Source of the DNA: JAYQKL01 sp049889535 | Lineage (GTDB): Bacteria > Pseudomonadota > Alphaproteobacteria > RS24 | Length of the DNA stretch: 64,000 nt | Assembly: GCA_049889535.1 (NCBI GenBank) | Contig: JBMHDF010000017.1 | Span: forward strand, 8,851-72,850 | Direction of reading: 5' to 3' | Shown here: piece after piece, positions 36,826 through 46,643 of the stretch | How positions within the stretch are numbered: position 1 is the first letter of the stretch | How the letters are laid out: the number at the start of each line of letters is the position of its first letter | Made by a program: the position numbers and the translations under genes | The notes under the pieces: model-generated | Database searches by the model: none | What the model saw: only the letters and a program-made list of their open reading frames with translations | What the model was told of the DNA's origin: nothing

Positions 36826-38310
36826 ATGGCAAAAAAGCAAAAGACATTTAAACCTAAAGCTCGCATTCCGCGTGGTATGCGTGATATGTCTGGCGCAGAG
36901 CTTGAATTGCAATCCAATATGATTGCAATTATCTCCGACATCTACGCCAAATATGGCTTTGAGGCGCTTGACACATCCGCCTTTGAATATGCTGACGCTT
37001 TGGGCAAGTTTTTACCCGATGATGACCGACCCAATGAGGGTGTGTTCGCATTAGAAGATGATGACGGGCAATGGCTCAGCTTGCGCTATGATTTAACCGC
37101 ACCTTTGGCGCGTTATGTGGCCGAGCATTATGACCGCTTGCCTAAACCTTTTCGGCGATATCAATATGGTTCCGTTTATCGCAACGAAAAACCAGGACCC
37201 GGCCGCTTTCGGCAATTTTTACAATTTGACGCAGATACTGTCGGCGCAGCGGGCCAACAAGCTGACACTGAAATATGCGCCATGGCTGCCGATTGTATGG
37301 AAGCACTAGGCATCAATCGCGGTGATTATCTTGTGCGCATCAATAACCGCAAAATACTTGATGGCGTCTTGCAAATAATTGGTTTAACGCCCGAGCAAGA
37401 AAATTACGAGGCGCGCCGCCTGACAGTTTTGCGCGCAATGGATAAACTCGACCGGCTGGGCATTGAGGGCGTGCGCCAGCTGCTCGGTTCAGGGCGTAAG
37501 GACGAAAGCGGTGACTTTACCGCTGGCGCGGAGCTGGCCTCTGATGCAATTGACAAAATTATCAGCTTTGTTGATTGCGGCGGCGGCACACGTGCCGAAG
37601 TATTGGCGCGCTTGGAAAAACTCGTGTCGGGCAGTGAGTTGGGATTAGCTGGCATTGACGAATTGCGTCAGATGGATGAGCTGCTTACCGCATTGGGTTA
37701 TGATACAGACCGCGTGATTTTTGACCCCTCAGTGGTGCGCGGGCTTGGCTATTATACGGGTCCCGTTTTTGAAATTGACCTGACTTTTGAAGCCGAAAAC
37801 GAAGACGGCACTTTAAGCCGCTTTGGTGCCGTTGGTGGCGGCGGGCGCTATGATGATTTGGTGAAACGCTTTAAGGGTGTTGAAATCCCAGCAACTGGCA
37901 TTTCAATTGGTGTCAGCCGATTGGCCGCAGCATTAACTGCTTTAGGCAAGCACGATATTGCAAGTCAGGCACCGCTGGTTGTGGTTCTGGTGATGGATCG
38001 CGACCGCCTTGCTGATTATGCCTGCATGGTGCAGGAGCTTCGGCAGGCAGGCATTCGCGCTGAAATGTATATGGGCAAAAGCGGTATGAAAGCGCAGATG
38101 CGTTATGCCGATAACCGCCAGGCGCGATTGGTGATTATTGAAGGCGAAGATGAGCACGCAAAAGGATTGGTCACGATTAAAGATTTAGAGCTTGGCGCGC
38201 AAAAATCCGCAGAAATTGACGATAATGCAGAATGGCGTGCTTCAGCCCACGCCCAACAAGAGGTCAAGAAATCTGAACTTATAACAAAGATAAACCAGAT
38301 TATCGCCTAA
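36826..38310 (+). CDS. hisS: Histidyl-tRNA synthetase
   Basis: A 494-residue class II synthetase. Motifs seen are: RIPRGMRDMSG near the N-terminus; LRYDLTAPLARYVA; the motif-2 region with RYQYGSVYRNEKPGPGRFRQF (residues about 103-123); and RGLGYYTGPVFEI. A C-terminal anticodon-binding domain (about 385-480) ends it. It charges tRNA-His. It is followed by a HisZ gene, itself a HisS paralogue, and by hisG, so histidine use and synthesis are clustered. Confidence 0.97.
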   Translation: MAKKQKTFKPKARIPRGMRDMSGAELELQSNMIAIISDIYAKYGFEALDTSAFEYADALGKFLPDDDRPNEGVFALEDDDGQWLSLRYDLTAPLARYVAEHYDRLPKPFRRYQYGSVYRNEKPGPGRFRQFLQFDADTVGAAGQQADTEICAMAADCMEALGINRGDYLVRINNRKILDGVLQIIGLTPEQENYEARRLTVLRAMDKLDRLGIEGVRQLLGSGRKDESGDFTAGAELASDAIDKIISFVDCGGGTRAEVLARLEKLVSGSELGLAGIDELRQMDELLTALGYDTDRVIFDPSVVRGLGYYTGPVFEIDLTFEAENEDGTLSRFGAVGGGGRYDDLVKRFKGVEIPATGISIGVSRLAAALTALGKHDIASQAPLVVVLVMDRDRLADYACMVQELRQAGIRAEMYMGKSGMKAQMRYADNRQARLVIIEGEDEHAKGLVTIKDLELGAQKSAEIDDNAEWRASAHAQQEVKKSELITKINQIIA

Positions 38311-38343
38311 TTTCATAAAATTTGAAATTCAATTTTTATGAAA
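38311..38343. repeat. Inverted repeat upstream of HTH-HisZ (candidate operator)
   Basis: TTTCATAAAA (38311-38320) and TTTTATGAAA (38334-38343) are perfect 10-bp inverted arms separated by 13 bases. They begin at the base after the hisS stop and end about 50 bases before the next start. The hairpin is AT-only and has no T-run, so I favour a protein-binding site over a terminator. The next gene carries its own DNA-binding domain. Confidence 0.45.
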
Positions 38344-38394
38344 TAAATCAAATTTTTCATTTTACATGAATTTTATATCATGCTATGCACAGGC

Positions 38395-39705
38395 ATGACC
38401 TTAAAAACCACGTCAGAAATTATTGACGCTTTAGGCGGCACACAGGCACTGGCAAAAAGGCTGGGAGTTGGCCCGTCTGCGATTTCGAATTACCGCAAGA
38501 ATGGTTTCCCGGCCGCCAAACATTATGCGCTGGCAAAAGCTTGTCAGGCGCAGGGGCTGCAGGTTGACGAAGCTATTTTTGGAACCACTTCTTATCAGCC
38601 TAAATCTTCGCAGGCTGGAAAAGCGGCCAGACATTTTCGCTATGAGCTAACTGTCACCCCTGAAGCAGACAGCCTATTAGCAGGGTTTAGCGCGCAAGGC
38701 TTTGAGCCTGTTGAGTTTCCAATTTTGCAACCAAGCGCGCCTTTTATCAATCGAATGGGCGCAGAAATGCAACGCCGGCTGTATCGATTTACCGACCCTG
38801 GTGGGGAAGAGCTTTGCTTGCGCCCTGACCTCACCATACCAACGGCGTTAAAATATATTGAGACACAGGCAACAGGTATGAAGCGCTATTGCTATCAAGG
38901 CACAGCTTTTCGCTATCAACCGCGCGGCGCTGGCAAGCCAGAAGAATTCACACAGGCTGGCATTGAGATTATTGGTGGCGCCGATGGGGAAAAAGCCATT
39001 GAAGATGATGTGGCCGTACTCAGCCAAATTTTGGGCGCTTTAAAAACAGCTGGCCTTAGAGAAATGACACTCACCTTGCGGGATATTACGCAAATGGCCC
39101 GCAAAGTCAGCCAGCTTGAGATGCCGCCTGATTTATCGGGTCTGTTATTACAAATCCTCAACCGCACACAAAGCATTGAAGGGTTACGGCAAAATGTAAC
39201 GCGTCTTTTGGCTGAGGCAGAAAATGATAACAAAACCGAACAACCCATCGCGCCCGCAAATGATCGGCTGATTGCTGGGCGTCAGGGGCGTGATATTTTA
39301 GCGCGGTTAGAAATGAAAATCCGCGCGCGCGAGATAATGATAACCAATCGAGAGCGCATTCAACAATTTCTAGACTCAGAAATCAGCCAGATTTTTGAGA
39401 CTGATGAGGACAGCCTCGCCGCGATGACCCCCTTACAACAGGCCGCGCTTGAGCAAGATATTCCATCTGATAACATTGAAATTGAAAATATGAGCGGACT
39501 TAGTGCGCATCAAAAAATGGCCTATTATACCGGACTTTCTTTTGATATTCGGGTGCCAGCACTTGGCCCGCGACACATCATTGCCAGTGGTGGGCGCTAT
39601 GATGATTTACTACAAAATCTAGGCGCGGGTTCTGGCGTGCCAGCCGTTGGCGGCGCGATTGCACTTGAGCGCCTGCATGAAGCCCTAACATTGGAGAGTG
39701 CCTAA
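38395..39705 (+). CDS. hisZ: HisZ, ATP phosphoribosyltransferase regulatory subunit, with N-terminal HTH domain
   Basis: 436 residues from the ATG at 38395; an ATG at 38380 adds five. The first ~60 residues form a Cro/YdaS-like helix-turn-helix (IIDALGGTQALAKRLGVGPS, then AISNYRKNGFPAAKHY). A linker then leads into a HisZ catalytic-like domain: GEELCLRPDLTIPTALKYI, QGTAFRYQPRG, QAGIEIIGG, and KMAYYTGLSFDIRV. HisZ is an inactive HisS paralogue that activates HisG. The frame is continuous across the join. Its stop shares one base with the hisG start (TAATG). The HTH fusion is unusual in my knowledge of the family. Confidence 0.88.
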   Translation: MTLKTTSEIIDALGGTQALAKRLGVGPSAISNYRKNGFPAAKHYALAKACQAQGLQVDEAIFGTTSYQPKSSQAGKAARHFRYELTVTPEADSLLAGFSAQGFEPVEFPILQPSAPFINRMGAEMQRRLYRFTDPGGEELCLRPDLTIPTALKYIETQATGMKRYCYQGTAFRYQPRGAGKPEEFTQAGIEIIGGADGEKAIEDDVAVLSQILGALKTAGLREMTLTLRDITQMARKVSQLEMPPDLSGLLLQILNRTQSIEGLRQNVTRLLAEAENDNKTEQPIAPANDRLIAGRQGRDILARLEMKIRAREIMITNRERIQQFLDSEISQIFETDEDSLAAMTPLQQAALEQDIPSDNIEIENMSGLSAHQKMAYYTGLSFDIRVPALGPRHIIASGGRYDDLLQNLGAGSGVPAVGGAIALERLHEALTLESA

Positions 39706-40709
39706 TGTCCCGCTCTGACCCATTCATTATTGCAGTTCCCTCAAAAGGCCGTTTGGAAGAAAAAACCGCTGATATTTTTACCGCTGCTGGCCTTCCCCTA
39801 AAACGTGCAGGCGCGCGCGGCTATAGTGGCACACTTGAGAGCATAGAAAATGTCGAGATTGCCTATTTATCAGCCAGTGAAATCGCCAGCCGCCTGCGCG
39901 ATGGGGCGGTTCATTTTGGTATTACTGGCGAAGATTTACTGCGCGAAGAAGTCCCTGACCTTGACAGCTGCTTGCAGCTTGTTACCCCGCTTGGCTTTGG
40001 CAAGGCTGATGTTGTTGTGGCCATTCCAGATGCCTGGATTGATATCACCACAATGGCAGATTTAGCTGAAGTCGCGGCAGATTTTCGTATTCAAAATGGC
40101 AGATTAATGCGCGTTGCCACAAAATATGTACACCTCACCAATGATTATTTTGCCGCTAATGGAGTGCAGGACTTTCAAACCGTCAATAGCTTTGGTGCGA
40201 CAGAGGGCGCGCCTGCCAGCGGCGCAGCTGAGCTGATTGTGGACATCACCTCTACAGGCGCGACCTTATCAGCCAATGATTTGCGGGTTTTAGATGATGG
40301 GGTGATTTTAAAAAGTCAGGCAAATTTAACTGCCTCGCTGACCGCCAAGTGGGATGATAGCCACCGCCAAAGCGCCAAACAAATATTAGCCCGCCTTGCC
40401 GCCTGGCAAAAGGCTCAAGCCACATGTTTGGTCGATTTTGCCTATGGTGCTACCGCGCCCAGCGCGCGCCTTGATGCCGCTGACCTTGCCCAATTGGCGC
40501 AGCAATATGAGGCTCAAGAAATTGGCCACTATGCAGGCACACCCAATCACAGCGCAGGCGGCTATCGCTTTCAAGTGCCGCAAGACAATATGGCCGCCTT
40601 TTGCACAGATATGACCGCGCGCGGTTTCGCCCATGCAAGTGTTACCCGCCCTGATTATGTTTTTGAAAACGCCAATCGCTTATATGAGCGCCTAGCCGGA
40701 GCTTTATGA
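39705..40709 (+). CDS. hisG: ATP phosphoribosyltransferase catalytic subunit
   Basis: 334 residues. The catalytic region is complete: IAVPSKGRLEEKTADIF at the N-terminus and ELIVDITSTGATLSANDL as the PRPP site. The first step of histidine synthesis, it joins ATP and PRPP. About 110 residues follow the usual short form, with a ferredoxin-like strand-helix-strand near the end (GGYRFQVPQDNMAAF), so it is longer than the classic HisZ-dependent enzyme and resembles the long alphaproteobacterial HisG. Its stop overlaps the next ATG by 4 bases. Confidence 0.95.
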   Translation: MSRSDPFIIAVPSKGRLEEKTADIFTAAGLPLKRAGARGYSGTLESIENVEIAYLSASEIASRLRDGAVHFGITGEDLLREEVPDLDSCLQLVTPLGFGKADVVVAIPDAWIDITTMADLAEVAADFRIQNGRLMRVATKYVHLTNDYFAANGVQDFQTVNSFGATEGAPASGAAELIVDITSTGATLSANDLRVLDDGVILKSQANLTASLTAKWDDSHRQSAKQILARLAAWQKAQATCLVDFAYGATAPSARLDAADLAQLAQQYEAQEIGHYAGTPNHSAGGYRFQVPQDNMAAFCTDMTARGFAHASVTRPDYVFENANRLYERLAGAL

Positions 40710-41476
40710 TGTCACTGCTGACGCTATTGACGATTTGGCTTGGTACATTTTTCACCGCCGCCATGTCGAGCATTTTTGGCATGACAGGTGGCATGATTTT
40801 GATGGGACTCTTAACGGCAGTTCTATCGGTCAGTGCGACAATGGTTTTGCATGGCATGATCCAACTCACCTCAAACGCCTATCGCGCTTATTTGAACCGC
40901 GAAAGCATTCGCTGGGATATTATTCGGGGATATTTGCTAGGCAGTTTGGGCGCGGTTGGGTTGTTTCTTTATCTTGTCACCAGCTTTGACCGCCCTCCCG
41001 CTGCTTTGGTTTATCTCAGTCTTGGCGTATTGCCCTTTATTGCATTTGCCCTGCCCGAAAAACTGAAACTTGATATCACGCGCCCCTATATGGCGCCATT
41101 AAGCGGGGTGCTGATTGGCACAACAAATTTACTAGCAGGGGTGGCGGGGCCTTTATTGGATGTTTTTTTCCAACGCAGCGGCCTCACCCGACACGAAGTT
41201 GTGGCTGGTAAAGCCATGACCCAAGTCATCGCGCATGTGATTAAAATATTCTTTTATGGATATTTGGCCGAAACTTTCAGCCCGACAGGTGAAGCCATTT
41301 GGCCTCCGCTTTGGGTGTTTGCGATATGTATTTTACTATCCTTTGCTGGCACCTATTTAGGCAAGATTATCCTTGATGCGATGAGTGATAAAAATTTCTA
41401 TAGCTGGACCCGCCGCATCATGATGCTGGTCGGTTTTACTTTTATTATTCGCGGCCTGATGCTTTTATCCGCCTAG
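40706..41476 (+). CDS. TauE/SafE family membrane permease
   Basis: 256 residues with about seven or eight hydrophobic helices and the family's two half-repeats: GTFFTAAMSSIFGMTGGMIL near the N-terminus, and GTTNLLAGVAGPLLDVFF after the middle. TauE/SafE proteins export organosulfur compounds or sulfite, or transport related anions; the substrate here is unknown. It starts inside the hisG stop, so it is probably co-transcribed with histidine genes although no histidine role is implied. Confidence 0.85.
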   Translation: MMSLLTLLTIWLGTFFTAAMSSIFGMTGGMILMGLLTAVLSVSATMVLHGMIQLTSNAYRAYLNRESIRWDIIRGYLLGSLGAVGLFLYLVTSFDRPPAALVYLSLGVLPFIAFALPEKLKLDITRPYMAPLSGVLIGTTNLLAGVAGPLLDVFFQRSGLTRHEVVAGKAMTQVIAHVIKIFFYGYLAETFSPTGEAIWPPLWVFAICILLSFAGTYLGKIILDAMSDKNFYSWTRRIMMLVGFTFIIRGLMLLSA

Positions 41477-41489
41477 TTTTTTTCAAGCC

Positions 41490-41640
41490 TATAATGATGG
41501 AAAAGGGTGGCTGCGTGCTGTCAGTAACACCACGCAGCCGTCAGAAATTTTCAACCGCAGGTAGGTGGGAGAAACCTGCAAACCAAAATTTTTCCGACAT
41601 GCATGAAGCATGCTCTTATATGATGGATTTTTACCTCCTT
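41490..41640 (+). ncRNA. Candidate structured RNA upstream of groES (unidentified)
   Basis: A perfect TATAAT lies at 41490-41495. Just after it are three hairpins: GGCTGCGTG/CACGCAGCC (41509-41517 with 41531-41539), GCAGGT/ACCTGC (41557-41562 with 41574-41579) and GCATG/CATGC (41601-41605 with 41609-41613). A T-run follows near 41628. I cannot match it to SRP, 6S, tmRNA, RNase P or any riboswitch I know, and no -35 box is obvious. It could instead be the untranslated end of the TauE gene. Confidence 0.3.
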
Positions 41641-41681
41641 CGAAAAGCCTATAAATTTCAATAAATTCAATGGGTTAAAAA

Positions 41682-41718
41682 TTCTAATTTTTATTAGAAA
41701 ATTTAATGAATTTTTTTT
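41682..41718 (+). terminator. Weak AT-rich hairpin and T-run
   Basis: TTCTAAT and ATTAGAA (41682-41688 and 41693-41699) pair over 7 bp and are followed, after a short gap, by a T8 run at 41711-41718. It may end transcription from the TauE gene or from the candidate RNA. The stem has little G-C, so confidence is low. Confidence 0.35.
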
Positions 41719-41738
41719 ATTTTTTTCGCAAGTTTGCC

Positions 41739-41765
41739 CTTGAAACTCTTTGGTTTGGGTCTTAT
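41739..41765 (+). promoter_or_regulatory. Sigma-32 (RpoH) heat-shock promoter of groESL
   Basis: CTTG at 41739-41742 and CTTAT at 41761-41765 are separated by 18 bases, matching the alphaproteobacterial RpoH pattern CTTG-N17/18-CYTAT. It sits about 105 bases upstream of the groES ATG. No CIRCE element (HrcA site) is visible, so control looks to be by RpoH alone. Confidence 0.7.
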
Positions 41766-41775
41766 CTCAAGCGTG

Positions 41776-41817
41776 AAGCTTAACAAAGATTGCAAGAAGG
41801 CAACCTTTTTTAAGCTT
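41776..41817 (+). other. Structured 5' leader hairpin of groESL
   Basis: AAGCTTAA (41776-41783) and TTAAGCTT (41810-41817) form a perfect 8-bp stem, and TTGC/GCAA nests within the loop. It lies in the transcribed leader after the heat-shock promoter. The ribosome site (CTGGAGGAG, near 41859) is downstream and not paired in this fold, so a thermometer role is not shown. Confidence 0.4.
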
Positions 41818-41870
41818 AAAAATTGTTTAACTAAACCTTGCATGAAAGCAGCAAGTCTGGAGGAGAAAAA

Positions 41871-42158
41871 ATGACTTTCCGCCCTTTACATGATCGCGTT
41901 CTTGTACGTCGCGTCGAAGAAATGACGAAAACAGCTGGAGGGATTATCATCCCTGACTCAGCTCAGGAAAAACCATCAGAAGGCGTTATCGTTGCTGTTG
42001 GCAGTGGGACAAAAGCCGAAGATGGCAGCATCACCCCATTAGACGTCAAACCAAAAGATAAAGTCCTTTTTGGAAAATGGTCAGGCACTGAAATCACCCT
42101 TGATGGGGAAGAGCTCCTGATTATGAAAGAGTCCGATATTTTGGGCGTTATTGGCTAA
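41871..42158 (+). CDS. groS: GroES co-chaperonin
   Basis: A 95-residue lid subunit of the GroEL chaperonin. FRPLHDRVLVRRVEE at the N-terminus, KTAGGIIIPDSAQEKPSEG (the mobile loop that contacts GroEL) and KDKVLFGKWSGTEI are all typical. The ATG at 41871 follows a strong GGAGGAG site; the frame is open 11 codons upstream but those are not conserved. It forms an operon with groL 24 bases downstream. Confidence 0.98.
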   Translation: MTFRPLHDRVLVRRVEEMTKTAGGIIIPDSAQEKPSEGVIVAVGSGTKAEDGSITPLDVKPKDKVLFGKWSGTEITLDGEELLIMKESDILGVIG

Positions 42159-42182
42159 CCTTTAGAGATAGGAAGAAATAAA

Positions 42183-43829
<1,647 letters not shown>

Positions 43830-43850
43830 CCCAAACTAACTAAGCACATA

Positions 43851-43882
43851 GAAAAACCCGCTCTTTTGAGCGGGTTTTTTTT
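43851..43882 (+). terminator. Rho-independent terminator after groL
   Basis: The stem AACCCGCTC / GAGCGGGTT has a TTTT loop and is followed by a T8 run. It lies 22 bases after the groL stop. The symmetrical A-run on the left means it could also serve the minus-strand dehydrogenase gene. Confidence 0.92.
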
Positions 43883-43916
43883 GGCTCATACCGCATGAAA
43901 GTTGGCGGTTTTCGCC

Positions 43917-44687
43917 TTAAATATGAGAAATGGTCTCCCCGCCATCAATGACCATCGACTGACCCGTCATAAAGCTTCCACCCTCGCCGGCCAGAAACAC
44001 AACCGCACCAGCAATTTCATCAACTTGACCAATGCGTTTCAAAGGCGACCCTGCAACAGCACGCTCGAGAATTTTTTCATTATCCCAAAGCGCTTTTGAA
44101 AAATCAGTTTTAATCAGACCCGGCACCACCGCATTGGCACGAATATTATCTTTACCATGCTCTGCCGCCAAATTTCGTGCCAGCGCCATATCGGCTGCTT
44201 TAGAAATACCATAAGCACCAATCATTTCCTGCCCAAGCAAACCCGCGATTGACGATATAATAATAATACTCCCCCCGCCTGCTTTGCGCATATGGGGCAA
44301 AACCATATTGGACAGCCAATGATTTGATTTCACATTGCTGGATAAGATTTTATCAAAAGCATCATCAGGACATTCCTCAGCAGGCCCAAAATATGGGTTC
44401 ACCGCCGCATTACAGACCAAAATATCCAGCCCACCAAAATGCGCGACTGTCTCGTCGACCAGATTTTGCAAAGCGGGCTTATCGCTGATACTGGCGACAA
44501 TGGTTTTGGCTTGTCCTGGAAATTTTTCATTAATTTCATTGGTCACCAAATCGCAAGCGTCCCCTTTTCGGCTTGAAACCACAACATTGGCGCCCTGCTC
44601 GGCCATGCGTATGGCAATGGCTTTACCAATCCCACGTGACGCGCCGGTGATAATGGCTGTTTTTCCTGTTAAATCAAAAAGACTCAT
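43917..44687 (-). CDS. Short-chain dehydrogenase/reductase
   Basis: A 256-residue Rossmann-fold oxidoreductase. The cofactor loop TGASRGIGKAIA is at residues 14-25, the structural motif reads CNAA, the catalytic serines are S145/S146 and the YGISK motif gives Y159 and K163. It ends in GQSMVIDGGETISHI. The arginine at 40, in SSRKGD, suggests NADP(H). It resembles the DHRS4/FabG-like group, but the substrate cannot be assigned. It is convergent with groL and divergent from the HAD gene. Confidence 0.9.
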   Translation of the reverse strand: MSLFDLTGKTAIITGASRGIGKAIAIRMAEQGANVVVSSRKGDACDLVTNEINEKFPGQAKTIVASISDKPALQNLVDETVAHFGGLDILVCNAAVNPYFGPAEECPDDAFDKILSSNVKSNHWLSNMVLPHMRKAGGGSIIIISSIAGLLGQEMIGAYGISKAADMALARNLAAEHGKDNIRANAVVPGLIKTDFSKALWDNEKILERAVAGSPLKRIGQVDEIAGAVVFLAGEGGSFMTGQSMVIDGGETISHI

Positions 44688-44767
44688 AATTTTCCCCTCA
44701 TATTTATGTGCAAGACTTTACCCACTTATGGCTTGCCACTCAACGAGAATTAAAGCATTTTGCGGGC

Positions 44768-45634
44768 ATGACTGAATTAATTTTACCTGAAAAGCTTATT
44801 GGCGTGCAGCAATTGCGCCAAAGCTATGATGTTTTGCTGTGTGATGTTTGGGGTGTTATTCATAATGGCATCAATTTATTTGCTGGCGTCGAAGAGGCTC
44901 TTGTGAAATGGCGGCAAAATGGTGGCCATGTGGTTTTGCTGACCAATGCGCCTCGCCCCGCAACAACTGTACAAAAACGTCTTGATTCACTTGGGCTGTC
45001 GCGTGAGGCCTATGATGATATTTTATCATCAGGAGATGCGGCGCGTGACATGTTGCAAGAGCGCGCGGCTGAAAACCAGAGCTGTCATTTTGTCGGCGCT
45101 GGCAAAGATACAGATTTGGTCGCGGGCATTGATATTGAATTTACCGATGTTGAAGAGGCTGACTTTATTTTGCTGACAGGTATGGAAGACGACACAATTG
45201 AAACACCTGAGGATTATGCAGACGCCATCAAAAATTGGCGACAGCATAATTTAACCCTGATTTGTGCAAACCCTGACCGGGTTGTGCAAATTGGTGACAA
45301 GGTTATGTATTGTGCTGGTGCGTTAGCTGAAATTTATGAACAACAAGGCGGTAGAGTGATTTGGCTTGGCAAGCCTTATGGACCCATTTATCAAACAGCT
45401 GCCAAACGTGTCGCGCGCCTAAGCGATTGCCCGAAACACCGTGTTTTGGCGATTGGGGATGGCCATAAAACCGATATTGCGGGCGCTAATCATGCCGGAT
45501 ATGATGTGCTTTATGTAACGGGCGGCCTGGCTGAAACGCTTGAAAACCCGCCAGAAACACCTGAGCAGGCGGCGCAATTTTTAAATCAGCATGACGCTTT
45601 TTCACGCTATTTTATGAAGCATCTGGTATGGTAG
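44768..45634 (+). CDS. HAD-superfamily phosphatase, class IIA (TIGR01459-like)
   Basis: 288 residues from the ATG at 44768. HAD motif I is DVLLCDVWGVIHNG, motif II is VVLLTNAPRP and motif IV is AIGDGHKTDIAGANHAGYD; the large cap lies between. This resembles the NagD-like alphaproteobacterial group whose substrate is not known. A GTG at 44708 could add 20 residues, but those are not conserved. It is followed closely by ribF, and a flavin-linked role is possible though unproven. Confidence 0.88.
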   Translation: MTELILPEKLIGVQQLRQSYDVLLCDVWGVIHNGINLFAGVEEALVKWRQNGGHVVLLTNAPRPATTVQKRLDSLGLSREAYDDILSSGDAARDMLQERAAENQSCHFVGAGKDTDLVAGIDIEFTDVEEADFILLTGMEDDTIETPEDYADAIKNWRQHNLTLICANPDRVVQIGDKVMYCAGALAEIYEQQGGRVIWLGKPYGPIYQTAAKRVARLSDCPKHRVLAIGDGHKTDIAGANHAGYDVLYVTGGLAETLENPPETPEQAAQFLNQHDAFSRYFMKHLVW

Positions 45635-45638
45635 CACT

Positions 45639-46631
45639 ATGAGTTTGTTTCGCACATTGGACAGTCTGACTGATGCGGGGCGTCACGGGGTTGTCGTGAT
45701 TGGCAATTTTGATGGTGTTCATAAGGGCCATCAAGCCGTCTTGCGACAAGCACGTGAGCTTGCGCAAAAATATAGCGATGGCTCTCACACGGCACCCGTG
45801 ACGGTGCTTGTTTTTGACCCCCATCCAAGACAATTTTTTGCCCCGCATGCGCCCTCGCTTCGCTTAACGCGGCTCGTCACCCGCGATAGTTTGCTGCAAC
45901 ATTATGGTGCCAACCACACACTTGCGCTGACTTTTGATGCAGACATGGCTCAGATGTCACCTGAGGATTTTATTGATAAAATCATCATTGGCGCCTTAAA
46001 CGCAAAAGCTGTTTGTGTTGGACATGATTTTCACTTTGGTAAAAACCGAACTGGCACGACTGAAATGCTCAAACAATATGGCAGCGAAAATGGCTTTGAT
46101 GTGATTGTTTTAGATGCAGTCACACCTGATGAACAAGGCGCCCGCCCCTATTCTTCAACCGCGATAAGAGAATGCTTGACGCGGGGCGAAGTGCGCTTCG
46201 CCGCCAAATTACTGGGGCATGCTTGGTGTTTGGAGGGCGAGGTCAGCAAAGGTGACCAGCGCGGGCGCACCCTTAATTTTCCGACGGCAAATATTGCTTT
46301 GGATGATTATCATCTTCCGCTTTTTGGCGTTTATGCTATCCGCACGACCATTAAAACAGGCGCACATGCTGGTCAAAGCTATGATGGCGTAGCCAATTTA
46401 GGGATACGGCCAAGTTTTGAAACCGAAGCCCCGCGCCTTGAAGTGCATTTATTTGATTTTGATGCAGATATTTATGGTGAAACGCTGAATGTCGCTTTGG
46501 TAGATTTTATTCGACCAGAGCAAAAATTTGCTGGGCTTGAGGCGCTCAAAGCCCAAATTGCGGCAGATGCCGAAACTGCAAAAAAACAACTTGCCTTGCA
46601 TCCCGCGCTTGCGACAATCCCAACAGACTGA
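45639..46631 (+). CDS. ribF: Bifunctional riboflavin kinase/FAD synthetase
   Basis: 330 residues. The N-terminal nucleotidyltransferase domain has VVIGNFDGVHKGHQ and CVGHDFHFGKNRTG. The C-terminal riboflavin kinase domain has GRTLNFPTANIALD and YDGVANLGIRPSFE. The enzyme turns riboflavin into FMN and then FAD. It starts 4 bases after the HAD gene and is followed by ileS, an order (ribF-ileS-lspA) widely conserved in bacteria. Confidence 0.98.
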   Translation: MSLFRTLDSLTDAGRHGVVVIGNFDGVHKGHQAVLRQARELAQKYSDGSHTAPVTVLVFDPHPRQFFAPHAPSLRLTRLVTRDSLLQHYGANHTLALTFDADMAQMSPEDFIDKIIIGALNAKAVCVGHDFHFGKNRTGTTEMLKQYGSENGFDVIVLDAVTPDEQGARPYSSTAIRECLTRGEVRFAAKLLGHAWCLEGEVSKGDQRGRTLNFPTANIALDDYHLPLFGVYAIRTTIKTGAHAGQSYDGVANLGIRPSFETEAPRLEVHLFDFDADIYGETLNVALVDFIRPEQKFAGLEALKAQIAADAETAKKQLALHPALATIPTD

Positions 46632-46643
46632 TAAAACCCCCGC

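Noticed and set aside
38395..39705. A second histidyl-tRNA synthetase
   Set aside because: The protein lacks the full HisS motifs and anticodon domain, and is followed by hisG; it is HisZ.
41477..41870. CIRCE element upstream of groES
   Set aside because: I looked for TTAGCACTC and GAGTGCTAA with a 9-base spacer and found neither.
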